The notes under the pieces were generated by a model, which worked only from the letters and a program-made list of their open reading frames with translations, ran no database searches and was not told the origin of the DNA. Below are positions 15,782-24,223 of a stretch of 27,797 nt of DNA, in pieces. The DNA comes from Nitrospirota bacterium (GTDB lineage Bacteria; Nitrospirota; Nitrospiria; Nitrospirales; UBA8639). Position numbers and translations under genes: made by a program. The stretch is from the NCBI GenBank assembly GCA_020348185.1, contig CP070743.1, positions 1,273,879 to 1,301,675 of the forward strand, read 5' to 3'. Within the stretch, counting starts at the first letter, position 1. Every line of letters starts with the position of its first letter.

Positions 15782-16020
15782 TTCTCTCTCACCTCCTTTA
15801 TTACCTTTATCGAATCCGTCCCGAATCAGTGCTGTCCTTACCAAGGGGGGCGTGGACTAATTTTAAAGTAAAGCTTTAATATTTGACTTTTGAGGCAATG
15901 TCCTTGATGCCCCAATGATTGACGAAGAATTTTGGTTTCAACTTGGTGTTTCAGAAGAAAATTTTCTTTACCTGGATGAATTCCGCGTTAGCTTGAAATA
16001 ATGAAGATGGAAAACCTACT

Positions 16021-16779
16021 TTAGGAGGATTTATTGTTGGCGAGGTTATACGTTTTGTGAATGTGATACAAGTCAACCCAGAGTTTAAAAATATAGGTCA
16101 TTTTGACACTAGAAACCCCTTTGTCCACCCACCGGGCGAGTGGCACTTCCAGCATTTTCTCCGTCGCGCGCTGTCGTCCATATAAGGTTACCAATCTTAA
16201 GAAAATTTCCACATCGAATAACCACTTTGAAATGAATGGATGTTCGAATAGTTGAATAGATAAATTTTTTGTGAAGAGTTTACATCCGCACTGTGTATCA
16301 AACACATTTAATTTTAATATCCGGGAAATAATAGACGCGACGATTCTTCCAATGAGCAATCGGTGTGTTTTCCGCTGAATGATTGAGCCGACCTGCTCTT
16401 GCCTCGATCCGAAACAACACTCAATAGGGTCTTTGAGATATTGAGTCATACTGACGCATTCTTGGATTGAGGTTGATAAATCGGCGTCGAGATATGCAAT
16501 AAACGAGTGGGTGTACTTGTTATTGCAAAAATGGATTCCTCTTCGTACCGCTTCAGCTTTCCCGACATTATTAGGATAGGAAACGACATCGACCTTCCCT
16601 CGATGTTGTATTTGTAATTCCTCGAGAATCTGCAGGGTATTATCGATTGAACCATCATTCACGAAACAGAGTAAGACGTGGGAGGTGTCGTGAAGAAAAG
16701 ATTGGTACTCTTCTATCGGCAATCTCATCCCTTCGTTATAACAAGGGATAACAATGCAATACTTTTCTTCTTGTTTCAT
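16021..16779 (-). CDS. Family 2 glycosyltransferase, ALG5/polyprenyl-phosphate sugar type
   Basis: The 252-residue GT2 enzyme has the order of motifs seen in dolichyl-phosphate glucosyltransferase-like proteins: VIPCYNEGMRLP at the N-terminus, VNDGSIDNT (about 40-48), GKAEAVRRG, the metal-binding D98-A-D100 in YLDADLST, CCFGSRQ, and CGCKLFTK with a later W-L-F-D-x-E. It has no membrane segments. It probably transfers a sugar from a nucleotide donor to polyprenyl phosphate at the inner membrane face. The membrane glycosyltransferase gene lies 194 bp upstream on the same strand and could use the product. The sugar is unknown. ATG 16779 has no strong ribosome binding site. Confidence 0.88.
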   Translation of the reverse strand: MKQEEKYCIVIPCYNEGMRLPIEEYQSFLHDTSHVLLCFVNDGSIDNTLQILEELQIQHRGKVDVVSYPNNVGKAEAVRRGIHFCNNKYTHSFIAYLDADLSTSIQECVSMTQYLKDPIECCFGSRQEQVGSIIQRKTHRLLIGRIVASIISRILKLNVFDTQCGCKLFTKNLSIQLFEHPFISKWLFDVEIFLRLVTLYGRQRATEKMLEVPLARWVDKGVSSVKMTYIFKLWVDLYHIHKTYNLANNKSS

Positions 16780-16973
16780 GTTAGGTGGCTGTGGGGGTCA
16801 TCGTGACCATCTCATTGATTGCCTACTAGAATCGAAGCTGTTGCAGGAATAACTTTCGGGGATTGTACGTGACTAGGGAAGAAATCAAAAGGATCGATTA
16901 AAAAAATAAGTCCAAAAGAAATCTCGATCTTCCTTCCAAGGAATTCCGGAAAGAATTCCAGATTCGTCGGATT

Positions 16974-18644
16974 TTATTGGGTCAGCAGGTACAGCTTCGA
17001 ATATGAGGGGCCAAGCAAGGACTTCAGGGTGAGTCGATTCTGTTTAAAGGCCTCTGCTTGCGCTAACACACGGAACTGAAAACCAGCTTTCTGTAACTCC
17101 TTATAGTCTTGCTCGTAGATCAGAATGACAGCGCGTGGATCCGTCTGAAGGATGGAGGGGAGGCGCTCTACGGGTTTACCTGGAAGACGTTTTACTGATT
17201 GAGATGTTGGCAAAAATATTGCGAGGTCCCAAGTCCATTCGGTTGCTGTCCCAGCCGCATACACATCGACGTTCGCAGGTACGCGAGCGGCAAGGGCTTC
17301 GGGCGGTTGGAATCGAGTGTAATCGGGAAGCAGAAAAAAATAGGTAGAAAATGTCGTGGCCCACAAGGTGAAGGCGAATGCCAAAACTGCCTGATATGCC
17401 GGTTTCCGAACGATGTACCAAAGAGCGGCAACAAGGGAAATCATGGCGATAATGTGGGGCAACCAGGCCATGATGTTATCCGGGAAATTTACTGTGATCA
17501 TTTGGATAGTGAAATAAAGGAGGACCGGCAGGGCGACGACTAACAGGGTTGCAATGGTCAGACGAAACCGTCGCGCCCAAATCGATGGATCCCCTTCTTG
17601 AAGAAGGCTGAGGGCCACGAGAAGGGCGGCAGGGGGTACCCCTATGAGGAAATAGTAATCAAGCTTGAAGCTTGAGAGGGAAAAAAACAAAATGGGCGAG
17701 AATATCCAGAAACCGAGCAACCGCAATTGACGTCTCATTGACTGGTCAATGGTTTTCCAGCGACGGAACCACCATAGGCTAACAATAAGGAGAGGGGACC
17801 AGGGTAGAAAATCTGCCAGAAAAGCCGTCGTCTCGTAGACGAACATGAGTTGTGTGGTTTTGTAGGAAGAACCAGTAAACCTTCGCAAATTTTCCTCAAC
17901 AAAAAAATTCCAAAGGGGATCTATCCCATGGTAGACCCACACGAGTAAGAAATATGGGGCCGCAACCAACAAAAATGTCATTGCCCCTGAAAGGGGCCTG
18001 AGTTTTCTGATAATGGTCAAATCGCGAGAGACAATAATTTCCATACATATCGGGAGAACGGATAACACGATGGCCACCGGTCCTTTGACCAGAAACCCCA
18101 AACCAATGGCTCCATATCCGATGAGGACCAGTGTCCGAGGGCGCGTGGTCTGGTCCATGAGTACAAGTATCCAACATGCCAATGTGATAGTGATGCAGAG
18201 CGTGAGCAGCAAGTCCGGCATGGAGAGCCTGGCAAAAGACCAGAAAAGATAGGTTGTGGCCAACATGGCCGATGCAGTCAATGCAACGATTTTTCCGTGG
18301 AACCGTAATCCCAGAATATACACGATGATGAGCACACCGAGTCCGGATAATGCCGAAGGGATTCGACCGGCGCCATGGTTGAATCCAAAGTATTTGTAGG
18401 CGATTCCGATGAGCCAATATTGAAAAGGGGTTTTGTTGAGTGGTAACTCATGTGGCGCATGTGGAAGAAGATACTCATGGGTTTCCACCATCATCCGTGC
18501 CCCTAAAGAGAAGTGGGTTTCTGCTCGCAGGAATTGGGCATACGATCCAATATTGGTCAAAAACATCATGGACGCCAGAAAGAGCAGTAAAAGAAAGGCG
18601 GAGTGGGATTTGATGGATGCCGGCAAGACTCGGTCTCTTATCAA
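16974..18644 (-). CDS. Membrane glycosyltransferase, ArnT/PMT (GT39/GT83) family
   Basis: The 556-residue protein has about 12 membrane helices and a C-terminal periplasmic domain. The N-terminal loop reads LRAETHFSLGARMM...LNKTPFQYWLIG, the ArnT/PMT pattern in which an acidic residue after helix 1 is catalytic. These enzymes take a sugar from a polyprenyl-phosphate carrier and attach it to lipid A, a protein or a glycan. The start is unclear: TTG 18644 lacks a ribosome binding site, and the upstream frame is closed by a stop at 18657-18659. The family 2 enzyme downstream probably makes its donor. The target is not visible from the sequence. Confidence 0.87.
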   Translation of the reverse strand: MIRDRVLPASIKSHSAFLLLLFLASMMFLTNIGSYAQFLRAETHFSLGARMMVETHEYLLPHAPHELPLNKTPFQYWLIGIAYKYFGFNHGAGRIPSALSGLGVLIIVYILGLRFHGKIVALTASAMLATTYLFWSFARLSMPDLLLTLCITITLACWILVLMDQTTRPRTLVLIGYGAIGLGFLVKGPVAIVLSVLPICMEIIVSRDLTIIRKLRPLSGAMTFLLVAAPYFLLVWVYHGIDPLWNFFVEENLRRFTGSSYKTTQLMFVYETTAFLADFLPWSPLLIVSLWWFRRWKTIDQSMRRQLRLLGFWIFSPILFFSLSSFKLDYYFLIGVPPAALLVALSLLQEGDPSIWARRFRLTIATLLVVALPVLLYFTIQMITVNFPDNIMAWLPHIIAMISLVAALWYIVRKPAYQAVLAFAFTLWATTFSTYFFLLPDYTRFQPPEALAARVPANVDVYAAGTATEWTWDLAIFLPTSQSVKRLPGKPVERLPSILQTDPRAVILIYEQDYKELQKAGFQFRVLAQAEAFKQNRLTLKSLLGPSYSKLYLLTQ

Positions 18645-18848
18645 TTCAATAAATCGTTACTGGGGGAGAACAATCGATAAGTAAGGGCTATGAGTGTGGG
18701 TGGCCATGGCTTCAGCAGATAAAACCCGGACAACCTCTTAATCGTTTGGCTGATCAGGTTAAGACAATAGCCATTGGCCCTGGCCAGGGTACAGGCAAGA
18801 CCTATTGGTTTTCAAGGACCTTTAGCCATTAGTACTAGAGGCAGTATG

Positions 18849-18882
18849 AAAAAAAAGGGCTTGGGATCAACCAAGCCCTTTT
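18849..18882 (-). terminator. Strong intrinsic terminator of htpX
   Basis: AAGGGCTTGG-GATCAA-CCAAGCCCTT is a perfect 10-bp stem with a 6-nt loop. Read on the minus strand it is followed by an unbroken run of T (eight, two of them in the stem), about 30 bp past the htpX stop. On the plus strand only four T follow. Confidence 0.92.
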
Positions 18883-18910
18883 GACTATGACAGGTAAAAT
18901 GTTCTTTTGT

Positions 18911-19795
18911 CTATAACCGTTGTAAAGCTGCGACTCTGGCTTCAATCGGAGGGTGTGTGGAAAACATTCTCAAGAAACTCTTTGATTGACCAGAGATTTT
19001 CATGGTCGCTAATGCATCCTCACTCGTATATTGAAACTGAGCTCTTTGAACCCAACCATCTATCGCCTGCAGGGCGGAGATCATATACTCCTTTCCGACG
19101 GTGTTGGCTGCAAACCGATCCGCTGCAAATTCCCGACGTCTTGAAAACCAACTGATGGGAATCATGGCGAGAAAGGATAATATAATTTGCAAGAAGATAT
19201 ACGCTCCAAAACCCAGTGCCGGATTGCGCTCCGCCAAATGCCTATAGACCCAACGGCTAATAAAGTACACGAAGGTGTTCATGAGCCCAGCCAGAATGGT
19301 GGTGGTGAACATGTCTCCGTTATAGACATGCCCCATTTCATGGGCAAGCACTGCGCGAACCTCATTCTCATTGAGGTTATTGAGAAGGCCGGTCGAGACG
19401 GCCACCATAGAATTGTTTTTTGATGGCCCAGTGGCAAATGCGTTGGGATCCGGTGACTCGTATACCCACAGTTCCGGGGTCTTTACATTGAGCCTATTGG
19501 CAATTTTCTGGACTGTCTCCAAAATTACGCTTTCCGCGTGGTTTTTGGGATGGGTAATTTGATAGCCATCGATCATGGATCTTGCAATGGTTTTGGAAAG
19601 GGCCAAGCTCCCAAAGGCTCCCCCAAAACCAATGGCCAAGGCAAATATGAGATCGCCTTGATTCACATATTGGTGAAGGTTTATTCCAAATGACGGCAGG
19701 ACAAAATCTGCCAAAACCGTAAACGTGATCGATAAGGTAATAAAGATCAGGATGTTGGCGAGTAGCAACAATCCAATACCTTTCCATCTATTCAT
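18911..19795 (-). CDS. htpX: HtpX membrane zinc metalloprotease
   Basis: HtpX degrades misfolded inner-membrane proteins together with FtsH. The 294-residue protein has two N-terminal helices (about 5-30 and 48-68), the zinc motif H152-E153-M-G-H156 and the third ligand E222 (REFAADRFAA). It also has NAFATGPSKNNS, a hallmark of the family, and the C-terminal FSTHPPIEARVAAL. The length matches E. coli HtpX (293). ATG 19795 follows GGGGGAAC at 7 nt. It is monocistronic, ending at the terminator at 18849-18882. In many bacteria htpX is induced by envelope stress; no Cpx or sigma32 box was evident here. Confidence 0.96.
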   Translation of the reverse strand: MNRWKGIGLLLLANILIFITLSITFTVLADFVLPSFGINLHQYVNQGDLIFALAIGFGGAFGSLALSKTIARSMIDGYQITHPKNHAESVILETVQKIANRLNVKTPELWVYESPDPNAFATGPSKNNSMVAVSTGLLNNLNENEVRAVLAHEMGHVYNGDMFTTTILAGLMNTFVYFISRWVYRHLAERNPALGFGAYIFLQIILSFLAMIPISWFSRRREFAADRFAANTVGKEYMISALQAIDGWVQRAQFQYTSEDALATMKISGQSKSFLRMFSTHPPIEARVAALQRL

Positions 19796-19956
19796 CGAGG
19801 TTCCCCCATATGGTTTAAAATAAATAAGATATATCTTTCCTCGTGACTATTGTAACGCAAATTGGCACAATGACCTAAATTGATTTTGTAGAAGTTCCCT
19901 AAGAGTTTGAAAGATAAGCACTTTTTGAGTTTTGTCAAGTGGGAAGGAGAAAATTT

Positions 19957-20385
19957 TTGTCAAAACAACGGTTTTTTCCAAAAATACCAGTTCAATTGGT
20001 GTCCCTCATTGCCTCGCTATTGCTTGGTGCTCCTATTTCATTTTCTGAAGAACCCCTTGTCCTTCAAGCTGACCAAGATGGTGTGCAACGGGCCAAGATC
20101 AATATGGAGTCTTATGTCTATTCTCCCAATAAACTCGTTGTCGATTTGGGAAAACCTGTCGAGCTCACCTTGGAAAATAATTCGTTCCTTGTTCCGCACA
20201 ATTTCCTTCTTGACTCACCGGATGGAGAACGCTTGGTGGAAGAAGATATCAGCAGCGGAGAAATTGAGACCGTTCAATTCACCCTGACAACTTCCGGTAC
20301 GTATCCATTTTATTGTGATAAACAATTATTGTTTTTTCCCAATCATCGTGAGGAAGGAATGGAAGGAACCATCGTCGTCCGTTGA
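19957..20385 (+). CDS. Small exported cupredoxin
   Basis: The 142-residue protein has a signal peptide (about 1-31, cleavage near SFS-E) and one cupredoxin domain. A type 1 copper site is readable as H81 (VPHNFLL), C120 (YPFYCDK), H130 and M135 (NHREEGMEG), the layout of plastocyanin-like electron carriers. The Cys-to-His spacing is ten residues. The likely start is TTG 19957, with AAGGAG 7 nt before it; GTG 19939 would overlap that site. It could donate electrons to periplasmic enzymes such as NirK, but that is inference. The next gene begins within its stop codon (TGATG), a surprising partner for a copper protein. Confidence 0.82.
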   Translation: MSKQRFFPKIPVQLVSLIASLLLGAPISFSEEPLVLQADQDGVQRAKINMESYVYSPNKLVVDLGKPVELTLENNSFLVPHNFLLDSPDGERLVEEDISSGEIETVQFTLTTSGTYPFYCDKQLLFFPNHREEGMEGTIVVR

Positions 20386-21437
20386 TGGAGTCGGGCATGG
20401 CAAGGACACCATCAGATCAATTTCTTTTGCGATCCATTCTTAAACGGGTTTCGCGCTCCTTTTACCTCACGCTGGCTGTCCTCCCCAGATCTGTGAGGGA
20501 CCAAGTGGGTTTAGCGTATTTATTTGCCAGAGCGGCGGATACCATTGCGGATACGGGCCAATTGGATCAGAAGACTCGCTTAGCCTGTCTTGGTCGCCTG
20601 AAAGCCCAATTTGTGAAGGGCATCGTGAATTCAGAAGATATTAGCGCGATTCGAACCCTCGTTGCCCCTAATCAGCCCAATCCCAATGAACGGATACTCA
20701 TTGAAGAACTGCACCAGTGCTTTTCCTTGTATCAGCAGCTCAATCCGCAAGATCAAACCCGTATTGCCAATCTACTCCCCACATTAATTGAGGGAATGGA
20801 GTTTGACCAAGTGCAGTTTCAAGAACATGCAAAGGGAGAAGTTTCGGCGCTTCCCACCATGAACGATTTGGATTATTACACCTATGCGGTGGCCGGGTGC
20901 GTTGGTGCGTTTTGGACTAAAATGATGTGTGCGCATCTCTCCCACTTATCGGCTTGGGATCAAGAGGTGATGGTCCCCATTGGGATACGCTATGGCAAGG
21001 GACTTCAATTAGTGAATATCTTGCGGGATTTGCCGCAAGATCTTCAAAAGGGGCGATGTTATATTCCCTTACCCTTATTACATGAAGTAGGACTCCAACC
21101 AAGGGATTTATTAAATCTGGAAAGTTTCCCTGTTTTTCGGCCCATTCTTCGCCGGTTGATTTTGATCGCCCGGGATCATTTGGATCAAGGATGGCAATAC
21201 ACGATGGCTATTCCTCGATGGGAAATTCGGCTTCGCCTCGCTTGCATGTGGCCAATTTTAATTGGGATGCGAACCCTGAATTTGCTTGCCGAATCCTCCA
21301 ATGCTTTGGACCCAACCCGTCCACTGAAAGTGTCGCGCCCTGAAGTATACCGGATGATGGCTGCGACCACGCTTTCGGGAGGATGCGGGTATGTTGGGAC
21401 CGCGTATTGGGGGTATCTGCGAAAGAGAGTGGTTTAG
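20385..21437 (+). CDS. Squalene/phytoene synthase family protein (likely squalene synthase)
   Basis: This family joins two prenyl diphosphates head to head. The 350-residue protein has SRSFYLTLAVLP, the first aspartate motif D52-x3-D56 (RAADTIAD) and the second, LVNILRDLPQDLQKGRCYIP (D215, D219). Both are needed for magnesium-diphosphate binding. The NILRD-x-x-x-D form with YIP resembles squalene synthases more than the HpnC/HpnD pair, and no hopanoid gene lies nearby, so squalene against phytoene-type product is unresolved. The ATG at 20385 overlaps the cupredoxin stop by one base; an ATG at 20397 has a better-placed GGAG. The stop overlaps the convergent ferredoxin stop by 4 bp. Confidence 0.86.
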   Translation: MESGMARTPSDQFLLRSILKRVSRSFYLTLAVLPRSVRDQVGLAYLFARAADTIADTGQLDQKTRLACLGRLKAQFVKGIVNSEDISAIRTLVAPNQPNPNERILIEELHQCFSLYQQLNPQDQTRIANLLPTLIEGMEFDQVQFQEHAKGEVSALPTMNDLDYYTYAVAGCVGAFWTKMMCAHLSHLSAWDQEVMVPIGIRYGKGLQLVNILRDLPQDLQKGRCYIPLPLLHEVGLQPRDLLNLESFPVFRPILRRLILIARDHLDQGWQYTMAIPRWEIRLRLACMWPILIGMRTLNLLAESSNALDPTRPLKVSRPEVYRMMAATTLSGGCGYVGTAYWGYLRKRVV

Positions 21438-21718
21438 TCTCCAGATGGAGAGGGGACAAGCAGTTTATCGCCTTTTCGAAACACCGCATAAATGGCTTGA
21501 CTCGGACAAGCGTCAAGACAGAGCCGACAGGACTCTAAACAGCGTGACGCATCAAATTTATAGGGAGGGGTGGAGAGCCACGCTCCGGTTGGGCATGCCG
21601 GGATGCACACCGCATTATTGGTGCACCGGTCGGGGTGGCGAACGAGGTGATCTCTAGTTACCATCATGGGTTTGACTCCTTCAAATAATGCTTGAGAAAA
21701 GATCTCGAGCATATTCAT
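21434..21718 (-). CDS. 4Fe-4S dicluster-like ferredoxin with one ligand missing
   Basis: The 94-residue protein carries C32-x5-C38-x3-C42-P and C60-x3-C64-x2-C67-x3-C71-P. The second motif is complete. In the first, the second cysteine of the usual CxxCxxCxxxCP is N35, so the first site has only three of four expected ligands. It may bind a 3Fe-4S cluster, use another ligand, or be lost. ATG 21718 sits 4 bp after the stop of the upstream gene, so coupled translation is likely; a longer start at 21745 lies inside that gene. The redox partner is unknown, though a 2Fe-2S protein is encoded in the same minus-strand group. Confidence 0.8.
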   Translation of the reverse strand: MNMLEIFSQALFEGVKPMMVTRDHLVRHPDRCTNNAVCIPACPTGAWLSTPPYKFDASRCLESCRLCLDACPSQAIYAVFRKGDKLLVPSPSGD

Positions 21719-21722
21719 GGGC

Positions 21723-22145
21723 TTATCTCTTTGATTCCCACTCATGGACCAATTGTCTGAGGCGGTCTTTCAATTCGGGAATCTGTTCGAGGTTATTGTG
21801 AATGGCTCCAAGAATGTTTTCCATTCGAGCGACCCGACCGGCATGATTATCAATCTGGTCCAGGCGGTCATATTCAGCAAAGGCCTCAGGGTGCTGGGCT
21901 TCTAAGAGGTCCCGTGCTTCCAGCAATCCGGCCGTGAGCTCTTGCGGTTCACATGTCGGAAGTGACACCACCAAAAAGGATCCATTAGAAAAAATCAAGA
22001 CCACGCGTTGAGGTTTCGATTTGAGGACTTTTACATGCTGGATGGTATGTCCTATCGTTTGACTCCAAGAAGTTAACAGGCCGGGAAATTGTTTCAAAAA
22101 GGAGACTTTATCCTGGTTGGCTTTCCATTTGGCTTCAACAGACAT
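21723..22145 (-). CDS. Conserved-looking protein of unknown function
   Basis: The 140-residue protein is soluble, with no signal peptide. A beta-rich part (about 30-65, including VLIFSNGSFLVVSLP) is followed by two long helical stretches (about 70-138) rich in Leu/Glu/Gln that look like a coiled coil. I recognise no family. It lies directly upstream of the 4Fe-4S ferredoxin gene and 132 bp downstream of the 2Fe-2S ferredoxin gene, so it may belong to a small redox unit. Confidence 0.7.
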   Translation of the reverse strand: MSVEAKWKANQDKVSFLKQFPGLLTSWSQTIGHTIQHVKVLKSKPQRVVLIFSNGSFLVVSLPTCEPQELTAGLLEARDLLEAQHPEAFAEYDRLDQIDNHAGRVARMENILGAIHNNLEQIPELKDRLRQLVHEWESKR

Positions 22146-22277
22146 GGTAGACCCTTGGAATGTTCAATGAATTCAGCAACAGGGTGGAAAAGGGGTTCAA
22201 GGTCTAGGAGGATTGGTCATTAGGGTCCGAACCGGGGAATAGGAAGAAGAACGCTGTAGCATGAAACGACGACCCCT

Positions 22278-22619
22278 TCACGTGATTGGTGAGCGGGGTT
22301 TATCATGGCCCGGCATGAGGAGCCTTTCGACAATTTCCCCTTTGCCAATATGCCGTTCCATGATCTCGGTGACATCAGCTTCCGACCCGACCCAATACCA
22401 AACGCCTTCTGGGTAAATCACCACGCTTGGGCCGTATTCGCAATGGTCCAAGCATCCGGCCTTATTGGCACGGACAAGGCCCCGTAATCCCATACGTTCT
22501 ACTTCTTTTTTAAAAAAGGCATGGAGAGAGACAGAACCCGAATCGGCACAACACCCGCGTGGGTCGCCTTTGGGACGTTGGTTCGTGCATACGAAAATGT
22601 GGTGTTTAAATCCCCCCAT
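22278..22619 (-). CDS. Thioredoxin-fold 2Fe-2S ferredoxin
   Basis: The 113-residue protein matches the Shethna/NuoE-like 2Fe-2S family: HIFVCTNQRP (C11), GDPRGCCADSGS (C23/C24) and KAGCLDHCEYGPSVVIYPEG (C56, C60). The VWYW that follows is typical. The cluster ligands are probably C11, C24, C56 and C60. The start is ATG 22619, beginning just before the first strand; a longer ORF to 22733 adds a hydrophobic stretch that does not fit the family. Its ribosome binding site is weak. It is divergent from alanine dehydrogenase. The function of stand-alone members is not known to me. Confidence 0.85.
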   Translation of the reverse strand: MGGFKHHIFVCTNQRPKGDPRGCCADSGSVSLHAFFKKEVERMGLRGLVRANKAGCLDHCEYGPSVVIYPEGVWYWVGSEADVTEIMERHIGKGEIVERLLMPGHDKPRSPIT

Positions 22620-22750
22620 GAACCTGAAAATCCAGAAAAACTCCTTAAATATAAGAGAAACTGATAAAATGAAATCATACATGAGCGATCGGGAAGGTGT
22701 CCAGCAAGGAGCCGGGGAGTGAGTTTCAACCATTTGTTAAAGGGGAACCG

Positions 22751-23854
22751 ATGGTCATTGGTATTCCAAAAGAGGTGAAGGACAATGAATTTCGGGTTGC
22801 CTTGACGCCACATGCTGTTAAGCATTTGGTAACGATGGGACAAGAGGTGTTTGTTGAGAATGGAGCAGGGGAGGGAAGTGGGTTTCTTGATCAGGAATAT
22901 CAAGAAGCCGGAGCAACACTGATTGCAAAAAGTGATGAGCTTTTTCACTCAGCCCAACTCATTCTCAAAGTGAAAGAACCCCAGCCCGAGGAGTATTCAC
23001 AATTCCACGCCCACCACGTCCTCTTCACGTACTTGCATTTAGCTGCTTCAAAAGAACTGACGGAGGCGCTCTTACAGTCTGGTTGCATCGCCATCGCTTA
23101 TGAAATGGCTCAGGATGCGAATGGGCGTTTCCCGATTCTTGAGCCAATGAGTAAGATCGCCGGTCGGATGTCCGTGCAGATTGGGGCCCATTACCTGGAA
23201 AAACAACAAGGCGGACGGGGCGTGCTTCTTGGAGGTGTGCCCGGAGTAGAGCCAGGACGCGTTGTTATTTTGGGCTCTGGCGGCGTTGGTTCATCAGCGA
23301 CCCGAATTGCGGTCGGAATGGGAGCGGCCGTAACCGTCATCAGTATAGACCTTGACCAGCTCACCAGATTAGAGGAGCTATACCCCGGGCGTGTGGTGAC
23401 GCGCGTGTCTACCCCCATCGGGATTGAGGAATCGGTGCTCCAGGCGGATCTGGTCATTGGAGCTGTGTTGATACCGGGCGCTCGTCCGCCTCGACTGATT
23501 CCACGATCACTCGTGAAACGCATGCTTCCCGGGTCGGTTATTGTTGATGTGGCGGTCGATCAGGGCGGCTGTGTTGAAACGACGCATCCCACGACCCACT
23601 CGGATCCGGTCTACCGTGTTTTTGATGTAATCCATTATGCCGTATCCAATATTCCGGGGATTGTTCCCCGGACGGCTACTCTGGCCTTGACCAACGCCTC
23701 GCTACCTTTTATAGTCCGTTTGGTCGAAAGTGGGATTGATCTGGCGTTAAAGAGAGAGCCTGGACTTGCCAATGGTGTGAATGTGAAACAAGGCAAGGTG
23801 ACGTGTCAGGCTGTCGCTCAAGCCCATGGGTTGCCCTTTGAGCCGCTCGACTAG
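22751..23854 (+). CDS. ald: Alanine dehydrogenase
   Basis: Ald reversibly makes L-alanine from pyruvate and ammonium with NAD(H). The 367-residue protein starts with the family's MVIGIPKEVKDNEFRVALTP. Key residues are R15, K75 (LKVKEP), H96 (YLHLAA) and D270 (VAVDQGG), at the same numbers as the Mycobacterium tuberculosis enzyme. The NAD loop is GSGGVG (175-180) followed by D200. ATG 22751 follows AAAGGGGAA at 3-5 nt; a longer ORF from 22697 has no support. In an ammonium-rich setting it can serve nitrogen assimilation or pyruvate balance. The repeat element at 23866 begins 12 bp after its stop. Confidence 0.96.
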   Translation: MVIGIPKEVKDNEFRVALTPHAVKHLVTMGQEVFVENGAGEGSGFLDQEYQEAGATLIAKSDELFHSAQLILKVKEPQPEEYSQFHAHHVLFTYLHLAASKELTEALLQSGCIAIAYEMAQDANGRFPILEPMSKIAGRMSVQIGAHYLEKQQGGRGVLLGGVPGVEPGRVVILGSGGVGSSATRIAVGMGAAVTVISIDLDQLTRLEELYPGRVVTRVSTPIGIEESVLQADLVIGAVLIPGARPPRLIPRSLVKRMLPGSVIVDVAVDQGGCVETTHPTTHSDPVYRVFDVIHYAVSNIPGIVPRTATLALTNASLPFIVRLVESGIDLALKREPGLANGVNVKQGKVTCQAVAQAHGLPFEPLD

Positions 23855-23865
23855 TCTTGCAGGAC

Positions 23866-24081
23866 GTTGAAAAAGTCCGCCAGCGGCGTTCTCGGCCCTT
23901 TGTCGTGCTCACGTACTCCCGTGTACGCTCCGTGCGCCAAACAAGGGGGACGCCCTGCGGGACGTGGCAGGCAATGCGCGGCCTTGCTGAACGGGCCTTT
24001 TTGAACATCCTGCCTTGTTCATGGTATCCAGGCGGTTGGTTGAAAAGCCATCTCAACAATTGAAATGGCGAGTTTTTCAAC
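23866..24081. repeat. 216-bp MITE-like repeat element with inverted ends
   Basis: The ends are inverted copies: GTTGAAAAAGTCCGCC on the left and GGCGAGTTTTTCAAC on the right, with partial matching continuing a few bases outward (GCAGG against GCAAG). The inside is GC-rich, holds a small palindrome CGTAC-TCCCGT-GTACG (23912-23927) and has no convincing ORF. It lies between the ald stop and tRNA-Pro. I associate closely similar sequences with multi-copy intergenic elements in Nitrospira, but copy number cannot be seen here. No transposase is present, so if mobile it needs help in trans. Confidence 0.75.
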
Positions 24082-24100
24082 AGCTTGCTAGGAGTTTGAT

Positions 24101-24177
<77 letters not shown>

Positions 24178-24223
24178 CTTTTCCTCTCTCTACAAGTTCT
24201 TTTCAAAGGTTCCACGGCATCCT

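Noticed and set aside
15915..16001. 28-codon plus-strand ORF (MIDEEFWFQLGV...) between pal and the glycosyltransferase
   Set aside because: No ribosome binding site, short length and no coupling to a neighbour; chance is likely.
17896..18417. 173-codon minus-strand ORF inside the membrane glycosyltransferase gene
   Set aside because: It is an alternative frame on the same strand as the real gene, with His/Cys-rich composition typical of shifted frames.
19867..19886. Possible sigma54 promoter (TGGCAC) upstream of the cupredoxin gene
   Set aside because: TGGCAC is present at the -24 side, but no TTGC-type -12 element follows at the right spacing.
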